DNA of 64,000 bases from Polytrichum commune (GCA_950295325.1 OX485803.1:13332001-13396000); one strand, 5' to 3'; numbered from the stretch's first letter, positions 25,925 to 37,645 are shown. Numbers and translations: made by a program. Notes: generated by a model not told the origin, from the sequence alone.

Positions 25925-28457
25925 CCAATGCATACCTACACAATCATGGTATGTTTCATGGGGGTCTCTTGGGACATGTCAGACATGTCAGACTCAATCT
26001 ATTACAAACTGGATACCTCTTGGTATCTTTTCCCATTGATTATTGGACATTTATCTACTCCATTGGTCTGAGGAGTTCTAACTTATCTTTTCCTCTAGGA
26101 CCTTGCAAAGTCCACCAATGATTTCATTGTAAAAACTAATATAAACGGCTAATATAAAAAGCCTCCCAACCATCCTTCATTTATTCATCCGTTCCCTAAG
26201 CTTAACCCCACGTTTTTGAAGCCTTACCCCATGTTCTTGGTTTAAGGGTGTGTATTCATGAAGCATAACCTCACGTTCCTGGCTTATGGCGTGTTCCCGA
26301 AGCCTAACTCCACGTTCCCCCAACATCGAGAACAACGTCTCTCTCCCTACTCCTCAACAACTTCACTATTGGCTCCTCCCCACATGTTGTGATTCTTGGT
26401 TCCTCTTGTGGCTCTGCATATTGTATATGTCATTTTTGGCCAACAAGTTGGTTGTTTGGACATTATAAAACATTAACATCTGTACTAGATAGAAAATTGC
26501 ATAAAAGTAAAGAGAGATTTAGCATGTGTAACTCCAAATAGTAAGTGACACTAAATACAAAAGTTAGTGTAGTATTTTTTTTTTGCTAGTAGCGATGTAT
26601 TCTTGGTGGTTGAGTGATGCCTAATGCAACTAAATCTATATTGGGCATCCATTAAACAACATGAATTGATTCACAAATGAATTATTTGCGACAATTAATG
26701 CATAATTTTGTAATTGGTATGACTTAACTTTGGCCGCACATAGTTTCTAATTTTCAAGGAGTGTCGATTGATGTATATACTCTTGAGAAAGAAGATGTTA
26801 TAGCCTTGGATGAGTTTGTTTCGATTGCAATGGCAGAATCAGTAAGACAAAGTTGGTTGTTTTTTCGCGGTACTGGTGGATGCATTTGACATTGCTTTGG
26901 ATTTTTTGCACTCTTCATGGGTTCTTGATGAATTGTTACCAGATTGTGTTCGGAAGGTGCAACTACGCAAACTTGTTGATGGTGAACTTGCAATTTTGGT
27001 GGACAAGTTGATGGTTGGTCCCGTTGTTTCATTTGTGGTGTGTTACGGCAATGGACAAGAGATGAACCCTTGTGTGTGAGGGACACCGGAGCATCGAATG
27101 GCTTTCTAAAGGTATCAACTATAAACCCTTGTAGTATATTAATATATATTGTCTTCAAATTCATTGAGTTTTTGTGCTTTCTCTCATAGTATTTGCTACT
27201 AATTCTATATGACTTATTTGTGCAGTTGGGTTGCATTGCAATCAACACCTTTGTTGGGGAGAGGTCCTTCAACTACTGAATATGTTATCCATGAATTAGG
27301 GATAGATGTTGCACCTTAATAAATACAACATTTCAGCTTTAAAAATTCCTTTCTTATGCTTCTTTTAATTGTGTGTTTAAAAACACAAATTTTTGCCTTG
27401 TTTTGTTGGCATCTACAAATTGTATACCTTCTAGCAATTTGGTGTTGGTATTTTTTTTAATTTTTAATTTTGATTTTGATTTTTGGCCGACTTTTTATGC
27501 TGGTAATTGCAATATTTTCATATGAATAAAATTGCAAAATTTCCATCAAGCCTCATGGGGATGGCATCAATTTATGTTTATGCAATAAATGCATTTCATG
27601 TTGCTTTTGAGTGCGTATCAATTTTGTGTATGCAGGTTTTGTATTGTGGCTTTATAAATTTGCTTTGAGGCTAAACCACATTGCAATGAATTATTGGCTC
27701 TTCTTTCTGAGATGGTTTTTGAAATGAGCCAAAGAATTGGCCACGTGTGAAGGATAATCATAGGGCGTAGCACTCTCCCGACCAACTACGTGTTCACTTA
27801 TGATAACCATATGATACATAAAAATGACTAGCCCCAACCTTTCAAAGTAATTGAAAGGAACTGCAAAATATGCACAATTAAGAAAATACCTAATTGAATG
27901 GGTCATTTAATTGCTTGAGAGCAAGTTAATTCCCCCCAAATAATTATACCCTCACCGCACATGGTCTTTGTAAGTGACTCTAATTGTCAACCCCGTGGCG
28001 TCAAGCAAACGAAGAGCAAAGTGAACATGTGCAAAGTTGCAAATGGCAAGATGTTAAAGAATATTTTATATACCCCTTGATAGATTGGTCGTTCTTACTA
28101 GACACTATCCTTATCATATATGTTGCTACTTTGTTCTATACCATTTCTAGCATTTATCGATACTCTTACCGGTTCTAAATTAATACTTAGCTATCCCTAC
28201 CGGTATTCACTACTAGTTCTGGCCTACCTCTTGTCACTAGGCTAACTTAGATCTTCATACTCAACCGCCTCCTTCATGGATTTGGGAGAACCAACCCATA
28301 CACTCGTTCCTTGTTGGATGCCTAAACCCTTGCCTCCAAGGAATCAATGTACGGGTTGGTTCGCCCCGGCCCTCCTTCATGTGTACTGCTTACGTCGCAT
28401 TGTTCATTAGCTATTGATACTATCCTACCTTCTTTCAAAGTTTTACCCTTATGTGAC
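25925..28457. other. Intergenic DNA, probably old transposon debris
   Basis: A plus-strand stretch at about 26735-27300 reads as protein-like text over a few hundred bases with stops (for example EDVIALDEFVSIAMAESV), but I cannot assign it. Repeated CTAACCCCACGTTC-type phrases occur at 26200-26320. No functional gene is called. Confidence 0.35.
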
Positions 28458-28460
28458 TAA

Positions 28461-28987
28461 TGCCCCCTTCCCACCTGATTTTACCAAATAACCAAAGTAT
28501 TTCCTAAAACCCAGGTAAAGCTCCCTCGGTTATAGTGGAGGCATCCAGCTATCCCAATGCACCTACAAGAGCTTGCTCCGGAGATTTTCAAGTAGGTTTT
28601 AGTTAAGTAGTTTTCACCCACGTTCATTGTTTTATCTACCAAGCAATGAATGTTGGGTAGTTTTTGTCTTATCCCCAAATGCCTTACTACTCACCTATCT
28701 TACCATCCGTTTTTTTGTTTGTTAATGGAGCTCCTCATGCCCTCATAGCTAAGACTGAAAAGCAACCAATCACAAGGGTGGGAGGCGATACTTTCAAAGG
28801 TCGTATATTCTTGCCTCATGTTTAGGTACCGATGAGAGGGTTGGTGATGGAGGCTTTAAACCTCCACTTTTAAACCCTGCCACATCATTTGCCAACTAGG
28901 CTCGGCACTAGATAATGTCGATGGTGTGAAGGCCGGGTTATTAGAACCAACTTTTAGTCTTAGCTAAAATCAGGTGGGAAGGGGGCA
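28461..28987. mobile_element. Harbinger-type MITE with TAA target duplication
   Basis: Inverted ends of about 23 bp are essentially identical: TGCCCCCTTCCCACCTGATT at 28461, and its complement ending at 28987. TAA flanks both sides (28458-28460 and 28988-28990). The 527-bp interior has no coding capacity. TSD length and sequence fit PIF/Harbinger, although these ends differ from those of the 6295-9946 element, so it belongs to another family. Confidence 0.88.
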
Positions 28988-29007
28988 TAATAGTTGTAGA
29001 TGAACCC

Positions 29008-29470
29008 ATCCTACTACAACAGAACACGTCTTTTACGACTAGGTTTTTTTACTTCTACAAGTGAGAAAACACGGACTTCACTGCCGTTAAAATTGACCAG
29101 TCACTTCAGACAAGCAGTGAAGTATGGTCGTAGTCATGTTGGACATGATGTTTCCAATGGACACGTTCCCAATGGCAGTGAAGTTTAGGGTGCTACATGT
29201 ACTTTACGTAAAGTCATGTCTTACTTCACTACGTCTCATCAATATAAGTAAGATAAGACACACGTTCATATAACTAAGCCTAGTGATATCATGGCACTGG
29301 TACCAGTTATGTATGGTGTCTACTAACATTTGCACTTCACTACACAAAGTCATATCATGTGTAATGCATATACAGACATTCCAAATTACTAGTCAACGTT
29401 AACAATATCGTTGATACAAAGATGTTTCAAGCTAACTAATATTAGTTAAATTAATTTCTCCACATTACTA
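29008..29470. mobile_element. Possible CACTA-type terminal region
   Basis: CTACTACAACAGAACACG near 29010 resembles the CACTACAA start of CACTA (En/Spm) elements. It is followed by repeated CTTCACT/AGTGAAGT words in both orientations up to about 29400, like subterminal repeats. Similar words recur near 42900-43260 beside a Ptta-like relic. Pairing of the two is inference. Confidence 0.4.
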
Positions 29471-31760
29471 CCTCTAGTAAACTCGGTGTGAGCCAAATCC
29501 CCCTCACCCTTCAATTGCGTCCTAGTCCAGGTGAGGGTTCATGAGTCACACTCGAGTTAACAAGTCACAATTGCAAACAAGGGAGAGATGGGGAGAAGTG
29601 GTGTGTATAACACCCTTTTCTTTTTATTAACTCATGCAAGCATTCACAAATGCTTGGTTACCACACAATATCCAATGAACAACGGGAGGGCTATTCCCAG
29701 CTCCCGGCCTAATTGCCCTTCCTTCCCCACAACCGGAGAATTTGGACCCAATCCTATATAGTGACCCCTACTAATCAACGAACCCCTTCTCAATCCCCCT
29801 TCCTTGGCGCCACCATCCAAACCCGTTCCCCCATTGAGTGAATTAGTAGCCGCGGAGGTGAAGTCCAAACTCAACCTCTGAATTTCCACCACCTGTTGTC
29901 GTACTCGAGTTTGTCTAGGGCCACCAGAACTCCATTCCTCTTCTTCTAAGCATTCTACACAATGATGATAAGTGAAGGTCGACACTTAACTCAACCGCTG
30001 CAATTAAACGTCCATACCATTCCATGCACTGTATCATCAGTCCCTGATGTGCCGATCGGCAAAACCCCCAGCCTTATACGCTCCTCCGCAGCTCGGCATG
30101 ACATCGATGAACCCCACCCAGTACCACTGGCGATTCTCTCCAACCCGCCCAACGCTAGGAGCTTCCTTCATTCCAACTTCCGACAACCGGACAGACGGTG
30201 TTGCTGGAGCGCCGTAGGTTGCGTGCTGCCTAGCTTGTTCCCACACAATTTCACCACTCAAACCCTCCGAAGTACAATCTACAGTGTGTTGTCTCACACC
30301 TGGGCACCACAATCTTGTTCGCTCTTGTAATCCCACTTAAGAGTGCGGCACAGCAGCTTCCATAACCCATGGGTAGTTGGCAATCCCTCACCAACACACC
30401 ATTAAGAGTTGCCCGGAGGCTACCGGAATTCGAAACTCCAGATCAGACACCCCTGCCCTCTGCACAGGTGTCCCGAAGATCCTCCCTCGTTAATTTCTCA
30501 CACTCCCCTTTCTTCCTTCCTTCCTTCCCAGGGAATGTAAAATCCACCTCTTGCGCACGCACGAATCTTCTCATCACACGACTCACCCCTGTGCCACACC
30601 CCCAATCAACAACCAACTCGCTCCTTCCAGTTACAGTTGAAAATGCTGCACCGTATGCACTCCCCCTTTCCCCTACCCTATCCTGATCCGACCTCTCCCT
30701 GCAATTGCGACTAGATCCACCTCAAGCGATCACACCCAACCTCCACAACTCAAGCTTGTGATGACGACGATGATCATCAATATGAGACACTTAGAAATCT
30801 CTTCCTGCAGACCTACATTTGCTCGGCGTGAGCAGAGGACATGGGCACCAGCTTTGTTCGACACATCATGCAACCGAATGGGAGAACCACTCCCCACCTC
30901 CTGATCTCAGCACCAATGATGCCCGCAACCGTTCAGGTGACACTAACTCCAAATGATGCCGCACTAGCATAGCTGGAAAGGCTAGCACGTGGAAGTGTGA
31001 AGCTCGGAAGCGGTTAATCAGGTGCACTCGAGATGCTTCCTGCTCCGTAGATGCCACCACTACCATTTTCCTCCCGAAAATCCGATCAAGGGGTTCACAT
31101 CTCAGTTCGTTGATTGTGTTATTTTTGTGACAACCACCCTATTCCTTATGAATCTGTCTACCTATCTATCTCTCTCTTTGGGCAAATCCGTTTCGGTGGC
31201 ACCTGAGGCTAAGGCTTTCACCTATTTCAGAGCAGGGTTGGTTGTTGCTAAACGAAAAGAAAAGAAAAACTAAAGAAATAACCAACATAACCCTCCTCTT
31301 CACACTTCTAGTTGTAACCCTTTAATTTTCGTTTTGGTTGGGAATCAGGTCCTATGTCTTTCCTGCTCTCTTCACCACAGTTGGATAGGTTAACCTCCCC
31401 ACCCAACGAAACCCCCTTTTTGTTTCTCTTCTTGTCTCTCCCTTCAGATTTCGACCCAGGAACCTTGCTCCTCCCCCCTTACTCAATGAAATGAGGTATA
31501 TGAAGAGAGTATGTTTTCAGGCTCTTGAAAATGGCTATCCCTGGAAGAAGGAATTCTGCCGTCCGCTCCCGCATCACCGGCCAACCGAATCGGAGTCCAC
31601 GTCCCACTTCAGCGCCCGATCCACGCTCCTCGCACCTCTCCAGTTCAGCAGGTCTTCCACATCCAGCCCCCTGCCTCCGCTCTCTTTCCCTGCATCAAAT
31701 TTCAAGGAGGCTGGGCTTCGCCCCCTCTCACCCTCCTCCTCCTTCTCTCTCATTCTACTT
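29471..31760. other. Unassigned, relatively GC-rich DNA
   Basis: Minus-strand frames at 29644-29985, 30037-30336 and 30866-31066 have gag-like or leader-like composition (Gly, Arg, Glu rich) but no motif I recognise. A C/T-rich tract precedes the retrotransposon (31580-31760). Possibly a decayed retroelement. Confidence 0.35.
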
Positions 31761-32192
31761 TGTCACGTGAGGTGACATCGGGGGCTAAGTTACATCAATT
31801 TAGGAGTAAATGGACTCCATTAGGAGTCCATGTGTGTTGGGATGAGTAACGGACTCCATTGGGAGTCCTAGTTAGTTGTTCATCCACTCCATGGATGAAC
31901 TCCACATAGGATTGGGGTTGTATGGAGAGGAAGGCCTCTTGACTTGCCATTGTTGTCAAGTCAAGTCTTGTGAGTGTGTTTTGAGAGAGAGAGAGCTTGT
32001 TGTTGCTTTCTCATGGCTATGGTGTAGTAGATTATGAGTAAAGCCTTTGCATTCTTTCTCCACCACTTGCACTCTTGGATTCTCCCTTCGTGGAGTGAGA
32101 GATAGCTTGACTCTTGTGTGTGAATTTTAGAGTTTCTTAAGCTTTGTAAGGAGATATTTTAGTTTCTTAAGCTTGGAGAGAGAAACCCTCAT
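31761..32192 (+). repeat. 5' LTR core
   Basis: 432 bp, begins TGTCACGTGAGGTGACA (itself an inverted repeat around GTGAG). It matches 41217-41648 without a difference that I can see. The match breaks right after CCCTCAT, so the strict TG..CA form would end at 32191. Confidence 0.92.
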
Positions 32193-32539
32193 ACTTGACA
32201 ACAATTGTATTCAAATTTTTCATTTTTGGTTGTATTTCTGAGCTAGAATGGTCCAGTATTGAGAGCAAATGAGTGATACAAGTGTTTGAAAGCTTAGTTT
32301 GTCATTTCTTGCAACCCTCAAGAAGATTTTGAGAGAAATCTTCCCATTTTTCTTTTGTTGTCTCTTTGTGTTTTCTTCAAGTGTTGATGGTTGAATCTTG
32401 AGATTCTATTTGCTCTCAAGATTCTCAAGTCACATCATTCTTGCTTGCAATTTGTAAAAGCAAAGTTTAATTTTTTACAAACAAATTTACAAACAAACAC
32501 CAACCAAACTTAAAATCCGAATTTTTTTTAATTTTTTTT

Positions 32540-33065
32540 TGAAGCTCCGGAGCTCCACGGACACTCTTGGAGCTCCTGGAGCTCCTGGAGCTCCAATTCT
32601 GCACCCCGGGGCGGTAAAATCCCGGGGCGGGGGCGGCTAATCACGGGCCGGGGGCGGGCGGGCGGCAGCCGGGCCCCACGGTGGGCGGCGCCAGCCGGGC
32701 CCCGCGGCGAGGTGGCAGCGGGCCGGGGGCGGGCGGGCGACAGCCTGGCCGGATGGCGGGCGGCGCCAGCCTGGCCCCCCCTCACCTTTTCCAGGTAAGA
32801 CCCCCTTCATTAGTTAGTTACCTTCATTAGTTAATTAGTTTAGTTAGTTAACTTAGTTAATTAGGTTAGTTAGTTAACTTAGTTAATTAGGTTAGTTAAT
32901 TAACTTAGTTAATTAGGTTAGTTAATTAACTTAGATTAACTTAATTAATTACATTCATTAGTTTAAGTTAATTAAGTTATGTTGAGTTAAACTAAATTAA
33001 TTAAGTTAATTCATTTAAGTTAATTAAGTTAATTAAGTTAATTAAGTTAATTAAGTTAAAGTTAA
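32540..33065. repeat. Retrotransposon leader: GC-rich repeats, then TTAATTAA-rich tract
   Basis: 32540-32785 is extremely GC-rich. It has CTGGAGCTC 9-mers near 32568-32595 and two 75-bp tandem units starting at about 32645 and 32720 (GGGCCGGGGGCGGGCGGGCG). From about 32806 to 33065 it switches abruptly to TTAGTTAATTAAG-type repeats of 8-22 bases. No start codon context of note; all lies between the 5' LTR and the gag ATG at 33542. Confidence 0.85.
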
Positions 33066-33541
33066 AGTTTATTTTATTTTATTTTATTTTTTTGTTTTTG
33101 TTTTTGGTTTTTGTCTTTGTCTTTGTTTTTGTTTTGTTTAATTAAAACAAATATTTTTCTTTTCTTTTCTTTTCTTTTATTTTTCACGTTTTTACTTTCA
33201 CCTTTCAAACTTGGCATCCAATTCTCACAAACTTTGAGGCTCAAATTTGGGGGCATACTAGCTCCGATTGAAGTGAAATTTGAGCCTATTTTGTGTGAAA
33301 TCTTCCTAGGAGTCCATTGGTGCACTTAGTTTGTTGATTGGAGTCCATAATCACCTTGGAAATGAGCCTTTTCAACGCTGATTTTTCATTTTAATTACCA
33401 ATCTCAAACCTTTGCACAATTTTGGAATTCTGGAGGCATATACATTTGGCATTTGGCAAGGGATTGCCATTTAGATAGCCCGCAACAGGTGCAGGTTGCC
33501 ATTACCTTGTAGATAGTTGCAGGTACTCAAGTGATTATTTT

Positions 33542-36500
33542 ATGGTGCAAACTAGGAGCCGATATTATCGATCTCCATCACCAGATTACTTGGAGGACGT
33601 GCATACCACAAATCTTGAGCCAGAGGTAGATACCAACGAGGCTTTTGAGCCTATTTCGGCGTTGGACACTACTAATAGGCTTCGGATTTGGAGTGTCGGC
33701 ACGTTCGACGACATGGAGGACGATCGCCACAATTCAGTGCGTGATCGGTTTTCAGGTCGAGCTGGGGGCATTTCCTTGCCCGATTGGAAACTCCGGTTTC
33801 GTACCTGGATTAAGGAGAAACGCCAAAGGTCTTCCAATTTCAATGATTGGTATGCCTTTGAACTTCTGCCTCAGCATTTGGAGTATGAGGCACTCCAAAC
33901 TTACGAACGCTGGACAGAGGGTCATCAGCGACAACTTCGGGAGGTGGAGCAGTATTGGGAGGCCCGGGTTGAGCTTATTTCAGCCCTTAAAGATGGGGCG
34001 ATTGCCACCTTAGCTCCACCTACCTTAAAGGAGGAGGATCCACTGGAGGAGTCTGAGGACCAAGAACTGGCATTTGGGCCAATGGTGGCTGGCAGTAGCA
34101 CGGCTACCCTTTCACGGATGGCACGTGCTACACAGGCAGCATTGACGGCTGTTGGTCCACCACCTCCATTTAATCCCCTTACTGAATTTGTCGCACATTT
34201 GGAAGTGGAGTATGGTGGGTTTCGGCGAGACCAGATGCAGCGCATCCAGGATTTCCGCCGAGAGAAGGATGATACTCCACGGACCATGTATACGCGCCTC
34301 GCGCGATTTGCTGTGGAGTCGGGAGGTGTTTTTGCTGAGAGTCAGCTTGTTAAAATCTTTTTGTCTAAGATTGACAAGCGGCTACTTGAGTTGGCATCAC
34401 CTCGGATTATCCTCGACTACGAGGGCCGAGCTACGCTTGCACAAGCGTTTGCCGTGGTTGAGAAATGTGATCGGGCTCTTTGCCAACATGATGCCACGGA
34501 TATGGTATCTTGGATGACAGAGAGTCCGAAATCAAGAAGAATTGTCACAGCTACTAGCAGTTTAGCTGAGACTCAACCCGTCAAGGAGCAAAAGATTTTG
34601 CATTGTTGGGGTTGTGGAGAAGCTGGTCATTCGAAGAATGATCCCAATTGTCCTAAGAAGAAGAAAACTCAGCCTTTGGGAAAATTCAAACAAAAGATGG
34701 AACCAGTAAGGGCAGGGGACAATTCTAAGAAGAGACAATTGAAATGTAGCCATTGTGGTGGCACTAATCACGATGTGGATCATTGTTTCCTACTTCATCC
34801 TGAGATGCGGCCTGCCAATTATGTCACTGGAAAGTCTCCAAGGGAGCAGAGTCTTGAGGCTAAGGTGGCAGAGCTTGAGCAAAAGCTCAAATCTTCTGCA
34901 TCTTTTGCTCAAATTTCTGAGCCGCATGTGGGTGGTGGCACCTCGGGTTCGGACATGTATATGTTTGGAGCAGCTGGAGAGGTGGTGGCGGCGGCTTCTA
35001 CTCGCTCACAAACATTGGCAGATGCGGTGGCTTCCACGAGTGGTGGTGGCAACGAGGTGCTACATCCTCGCCATGCCGGACCAGCTGATCAAATTGGTCA
35101 AGCACGTTTACCTCTTTCATTTGGATTGGTAGACACCACTGTTGTTGGGGCTAAAAACCCTGTACCTTTGAGAGATGGGAATTCCATCTCGAAGGATGTT
35201 ACGCAGGCATTGGCATATAAAATTCTCCATATGCCAATTTTCTCGGGTTCGGAGTTTATGGCTTCGGATTTCAAGCTTGCTGCAGTTTTTCATTTAGCTG
35301 GGAGAATGTTAGAAGGTAAGGCGGATTTGCCATCCCTTCAAGTATCCCAAGCTGTGGTTGACGTACCTGTGGCTGAGGAGGTGGAGGACTTAGCCAATTT
35401 GCGAGCGAGTCTTGCGGATGCGGCGATCATTGCTTTTGGTAAGCAAACTGATATTCCTCCAGCATCAATTTCAGCAGTGGATACGTCATTTTCGAATTAT
35501 GCGTCGGGAGCGGCATATCTTGCAGACATTTCTGCAAGGCCTGCTCGCGAACGGCATAATTTGCAACCTGGAGTTGTACGGCTGATGAACGATAAATCTT
35601 TGTTTGTCGTTTCACGCACGGATATGCCCACTATCCGTGCTACACCACTGAAAGTTATGATGGATTCCGGTGCTCAACCGGTTATGATTGGCAAAGGACT
35701 TGCTGACAGTCTTGGATTGACGCCAGCAAGCTTGGATCCTTGTCCATTTACTATTGTGACTTCAGTAGGGGGCACTGAACGTGCAACAGGTTACACCAAG
35801 GCACCTCTACGTTTGATTTTTCATGTGGGGGCAGGGCCTACTTACACTCATTTGTCAATGAAGTGTGTTGTTACTAATGCTACCAACTATGATATACTTG
35901 TTGGTCAGCAAGCTCTTTACCCACTTGGCTTTGGTTTGGATAATTGGACGGAAGAGGCATGGATTAGACCGGGATGGTCCACTGGAGATGGCAGGAAGGT
36001 ATTTATTCCTGTCACATTTGCAGCCACTGCTATGACTATGGTTGCGGAGGCAATGTTTGGTTGCAGCGGTTCAGTTGCAGATTTGCCTTGTGCTCCAGTT
36101 CTATTGGAGGAAACAATGGACTACACTTGTAATGCAGCAGAACAACAATTTTTACCATCTTTTCAAATTCCTGCTCGACATTTCAAGGATCCACCTCCAC
36201 CATGGCGAACTCTTAAGGAGTTATCCGACCATTGTCGACACATTGTAGCGGATTTGGAGCTTGGAGAGGCACCCCCAACTTCATCCTCATTTTCTTTTGC
36301 TCAACTCATTCGTTGGCAACCATCACATGAAGGTATTGTCCTTGTGGAGATCTTTGGAGGCATTGGCACAGGTTTGGCGGCAGTGTTGGAAGCTGGAATT
36401 ACAGTTTGCCGATATATTCATGTGGACAATGGGTATGCAGCCAACAGAGCCGTCCGACATCACATCCAACAATTGTTGTTGAGATACCCCGCACAATTGT

Positions 36501-37639
36501 CAGCCTCTGCCATTCATGGATGTTGTGGTCAACTTCCTCAAGATGTCACTATGATTAGTGATGAGGATTTGAGAAGGTTGGGCCACGTGGATTTGATTAT
36601 TGCAGGATGGCCTTGTCAAGGCCATTCGCGGGCAGGAACTGGCCAGGGATTGGATGATCCTAGGTCTAGTTTGTTTGCGGATTTGATGCGATTGACGCAA
36701 TGGTGGTTTACCCACCAATCAATTCCGCCAGGGTACATTTTCGAAAATGTACCATTATTGGGTGATACCCGGCACAAAGTGGTGAAGGATAGTGAGTACA
36801 TTAATCAAATTCTGGGTACTCCAACATTTCTGGATGCTGCATCTTTGGGATCCTTTGCTCATCGGCCTCGTTGGTTTTGGACCAACTTGGTATCACCTCG
36901 GGTGCTTTCAGTGGCGATTGCCCGCATTCCCCGCCTTATGGATCGCAAGGTGGATGACATTTTAGATGATCATCGTGTTTCCTTGGCAGTTACCAAGGAT
37001 GACACCTTGCCATTTGCATTAATTAACAAGGTGGGAATTCCGAGAGGTGCACTACCTACTTTTGTGACATATCCACAGTCTTTTGCATTTCGATCTCGTG
37101 GACCTGGCATGGTTTGGGATTCAAAATCCCAAACTTATGAGGAGCCTACGGCAGATGAGCGGGAACGCGCCATGGGTTTTCTTACATGTACCACGGCTGC
37201 TCACGGGCTTCAGGAAGGTCAGAGACGTTTCCTATTGGGGCAAGCTATGGATCTTAATAGCATTGTGTGGATAATTGGAATTTGTCTTGCTGCTCAACAA
37301 CGTATGGATGACCAATTGCTTACTCTGAGGGCAGAGAACAATGGTCAGGGGGCAATGGAGCCGCAATCCAAGGATCACATTGAAGTCAATGACACCGAGG
37401 GATTATTTCCTTTGAAACTTCATGTTGCGGAAGAGCTTCGAGCCCAACGTGTTTTTTCTGCTTTGGCCCAAGAGTTTGGGAAGTTGGAGGCCCATAAAAT
37501 GTTTCCACTTCTATTTCTTGGTGATACTTCATATGTGGGTAGCTATTTAGCTACACAAATTGATTGTAGTGGAGAGGATACGCATTTGGATTCAAGTGCA
37601 GATGATGGGGGCAAAGGTGTTGCCCTCTCCACGGACTAG
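33542..37639 (+). CDS. Retrotransposon Gag-protease-DNA (cytosine-5) methyltransferase polyprotein
   Basis: The 1365-residue frame starts at ATG 33542. Residues about 1-340 form a capsid-like region with the retrotransposon gag pattern. Two zinc knuckles follow (CWGCGEAGHSKNDPNC near 355 and CSHCGGTNHDVDHC near 402). The aspartic protease has MMDSGAQPVMI with the catalytic Asp near 708. From about 925 to 1290 there is a C5-cytosine methyltransferase with motifs in conventional order: motif I VLVEIFGGIGTGLAAVLEAG; motif IV AGWPCQGHSRAG with the catalytic Cys; motif VI ENVPLL; motif VIII-like RPRWFWTNL; motif IX ERERAMGF; motif X RRFLLGQAMDLNSIVWI. Motif I resembles DNMT3-type enzymes; the order is not rearranged as in plant DRM proteins. 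Activity is inferred because all key residues are visible. The frame ends at UAG 37637-37639, with pol continuing in the same frame. Confidence 0.9.
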   Translation: MVQTRSRYYRSPSPDYLEDVHTTNLEPEVDTNEAFEPISALDTTNRLRIWSVGTFDDMEDDRHNSVRDRFSGRAGGISLPDWKLRFRTWIKEKRQRSSNFNDWYAFELLPQHLEYEALQTYERWTEGHQRQLREVEQYWEARVELISALKDGAIATLAPPTLKEEDPLEESEDQELAFGPMVAGSSTATLSRMARATQAALTAVGPPPPFNPLTEFVAHLEVEYGGFRRDQMQRIQDFRREKDDTPRTMYTRLARFAVESGGVFAESQLVKIFLSKIDKRLLELASPRIILDYEGRATLAQAFAVVEKCDRALCQHDATDMVSWMTESPKSRRIVTATSSLAETQPVKEQKILHCWGCGEAGHSKNDPNCPKKKKTQPLGKFKQKMEPVRAGDNSKKRQLKCSHCGGTNHDVDHCFLLHPEMRPANYVTGKSPREQSLEAKVAELEQKLKSSASFAQISEPHVGGGTSGSDMYMFGAAGEVVAAASTRSQTLADAVASTSGGGNEVLHPRHAGPADQIGQARLPLSFGLVDTTVVGAKNPVPLRDGNSISKDVTQALAYKILHMPIFSGSEFMASDFKLAAVFHLAGRMLEGKADLPSLQVSQAVVDVPVAEEVEDLANLRASLADAAIIAFGKQTDIPPASISAVDTSFSNYASGAAYLADISARPARERHNLQPGVVRLMNDKSLFVVSRTDMPTIRATPLKVMMDSGAQPVMIGKGLADSLGLTPASLDPCPFTIVTSVGGTERATGYTKAPLRLIFHVGAGPTYTHLSMKCVVTNATNYDILVGQQALYPLGFGLDNWTEEAWIRPGWSTGDGRKVFIPVTFAATAMTMVAEAMFGCSGSVADLPCAPVLLEETMDYTCNAAEQQFLPSFQIPARHFKDPPPPWRTLKELSDHCRHIVADLELGEAPPTSSSFSFAQLIRWQPSHEGIVLVEIFGGIGTGLAAVLEAGITVCRYIHVDNGYAANRAVRHHIQQLLLRYPAQLSASAIHGCCGQLPQDVTMISDEDLRRLGHVDLIIAGWPCQGHSRAGTGQGLDDPRSSLFADLMRLTQWWFTHQSIPPGYIFENVPLLGDTRHKVVKDSEYINQILGTPTFLDAASLGSFAHRPRWFWTNLVSPRVLSVAIARIPRLMDRKVDDILDDHRVSLAVTKDDTLPFALINKVGIPRGALPTFVTYPQSFAFRSRGPGMVWDSKSQTYEEPTADERERAMGFLTCTTAAHGLQEGQRRFLLGQAMDLNSIVWIIGICLAAQQRMDDQLLTLRAENNGQGAMEPQSKDHIEVNDTEGLFPLKLHVAEELRAQRVFSALAQEFGKLEAHKMFPLLFLGDTSYVGSYLATQIDCSGEDTHLDSSADDGGKGVALSTD

Positions 37640-37645
37640 CAATCA
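37637..37645 (+). promoter_or_regulatory. Probable UAG stop-codon readthrough site
   Basis: The stop between the two blocks is TAG followed directly by CAATCA. That fits the UAG-CARYYA context known from tobamovirus-type leaky termination. The downstream frame is the same as the upstream one, and pol has no ATG until 37679. Inference: a small share of ribosomes reads through to make Gag-Pol. Confidence 0.75.

Noticed and set aside
29644-30336. Minus-strand proteins of about 100 residues
   Set aside because: No motif, exon borders or partner domains recognised; noted only as unassigned DNA.
32528-32785. Arg/Pro/Ala-rich minus-strand protein
   Set aside because: Product of GC-rich tandem repeats in the retrotransposon leader.
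33074-33329. Opposing short frames rich in Lys/Asn or Phe/Leu
   Set aside because: Translations of T/A-rich low-complexity leader, not genes.
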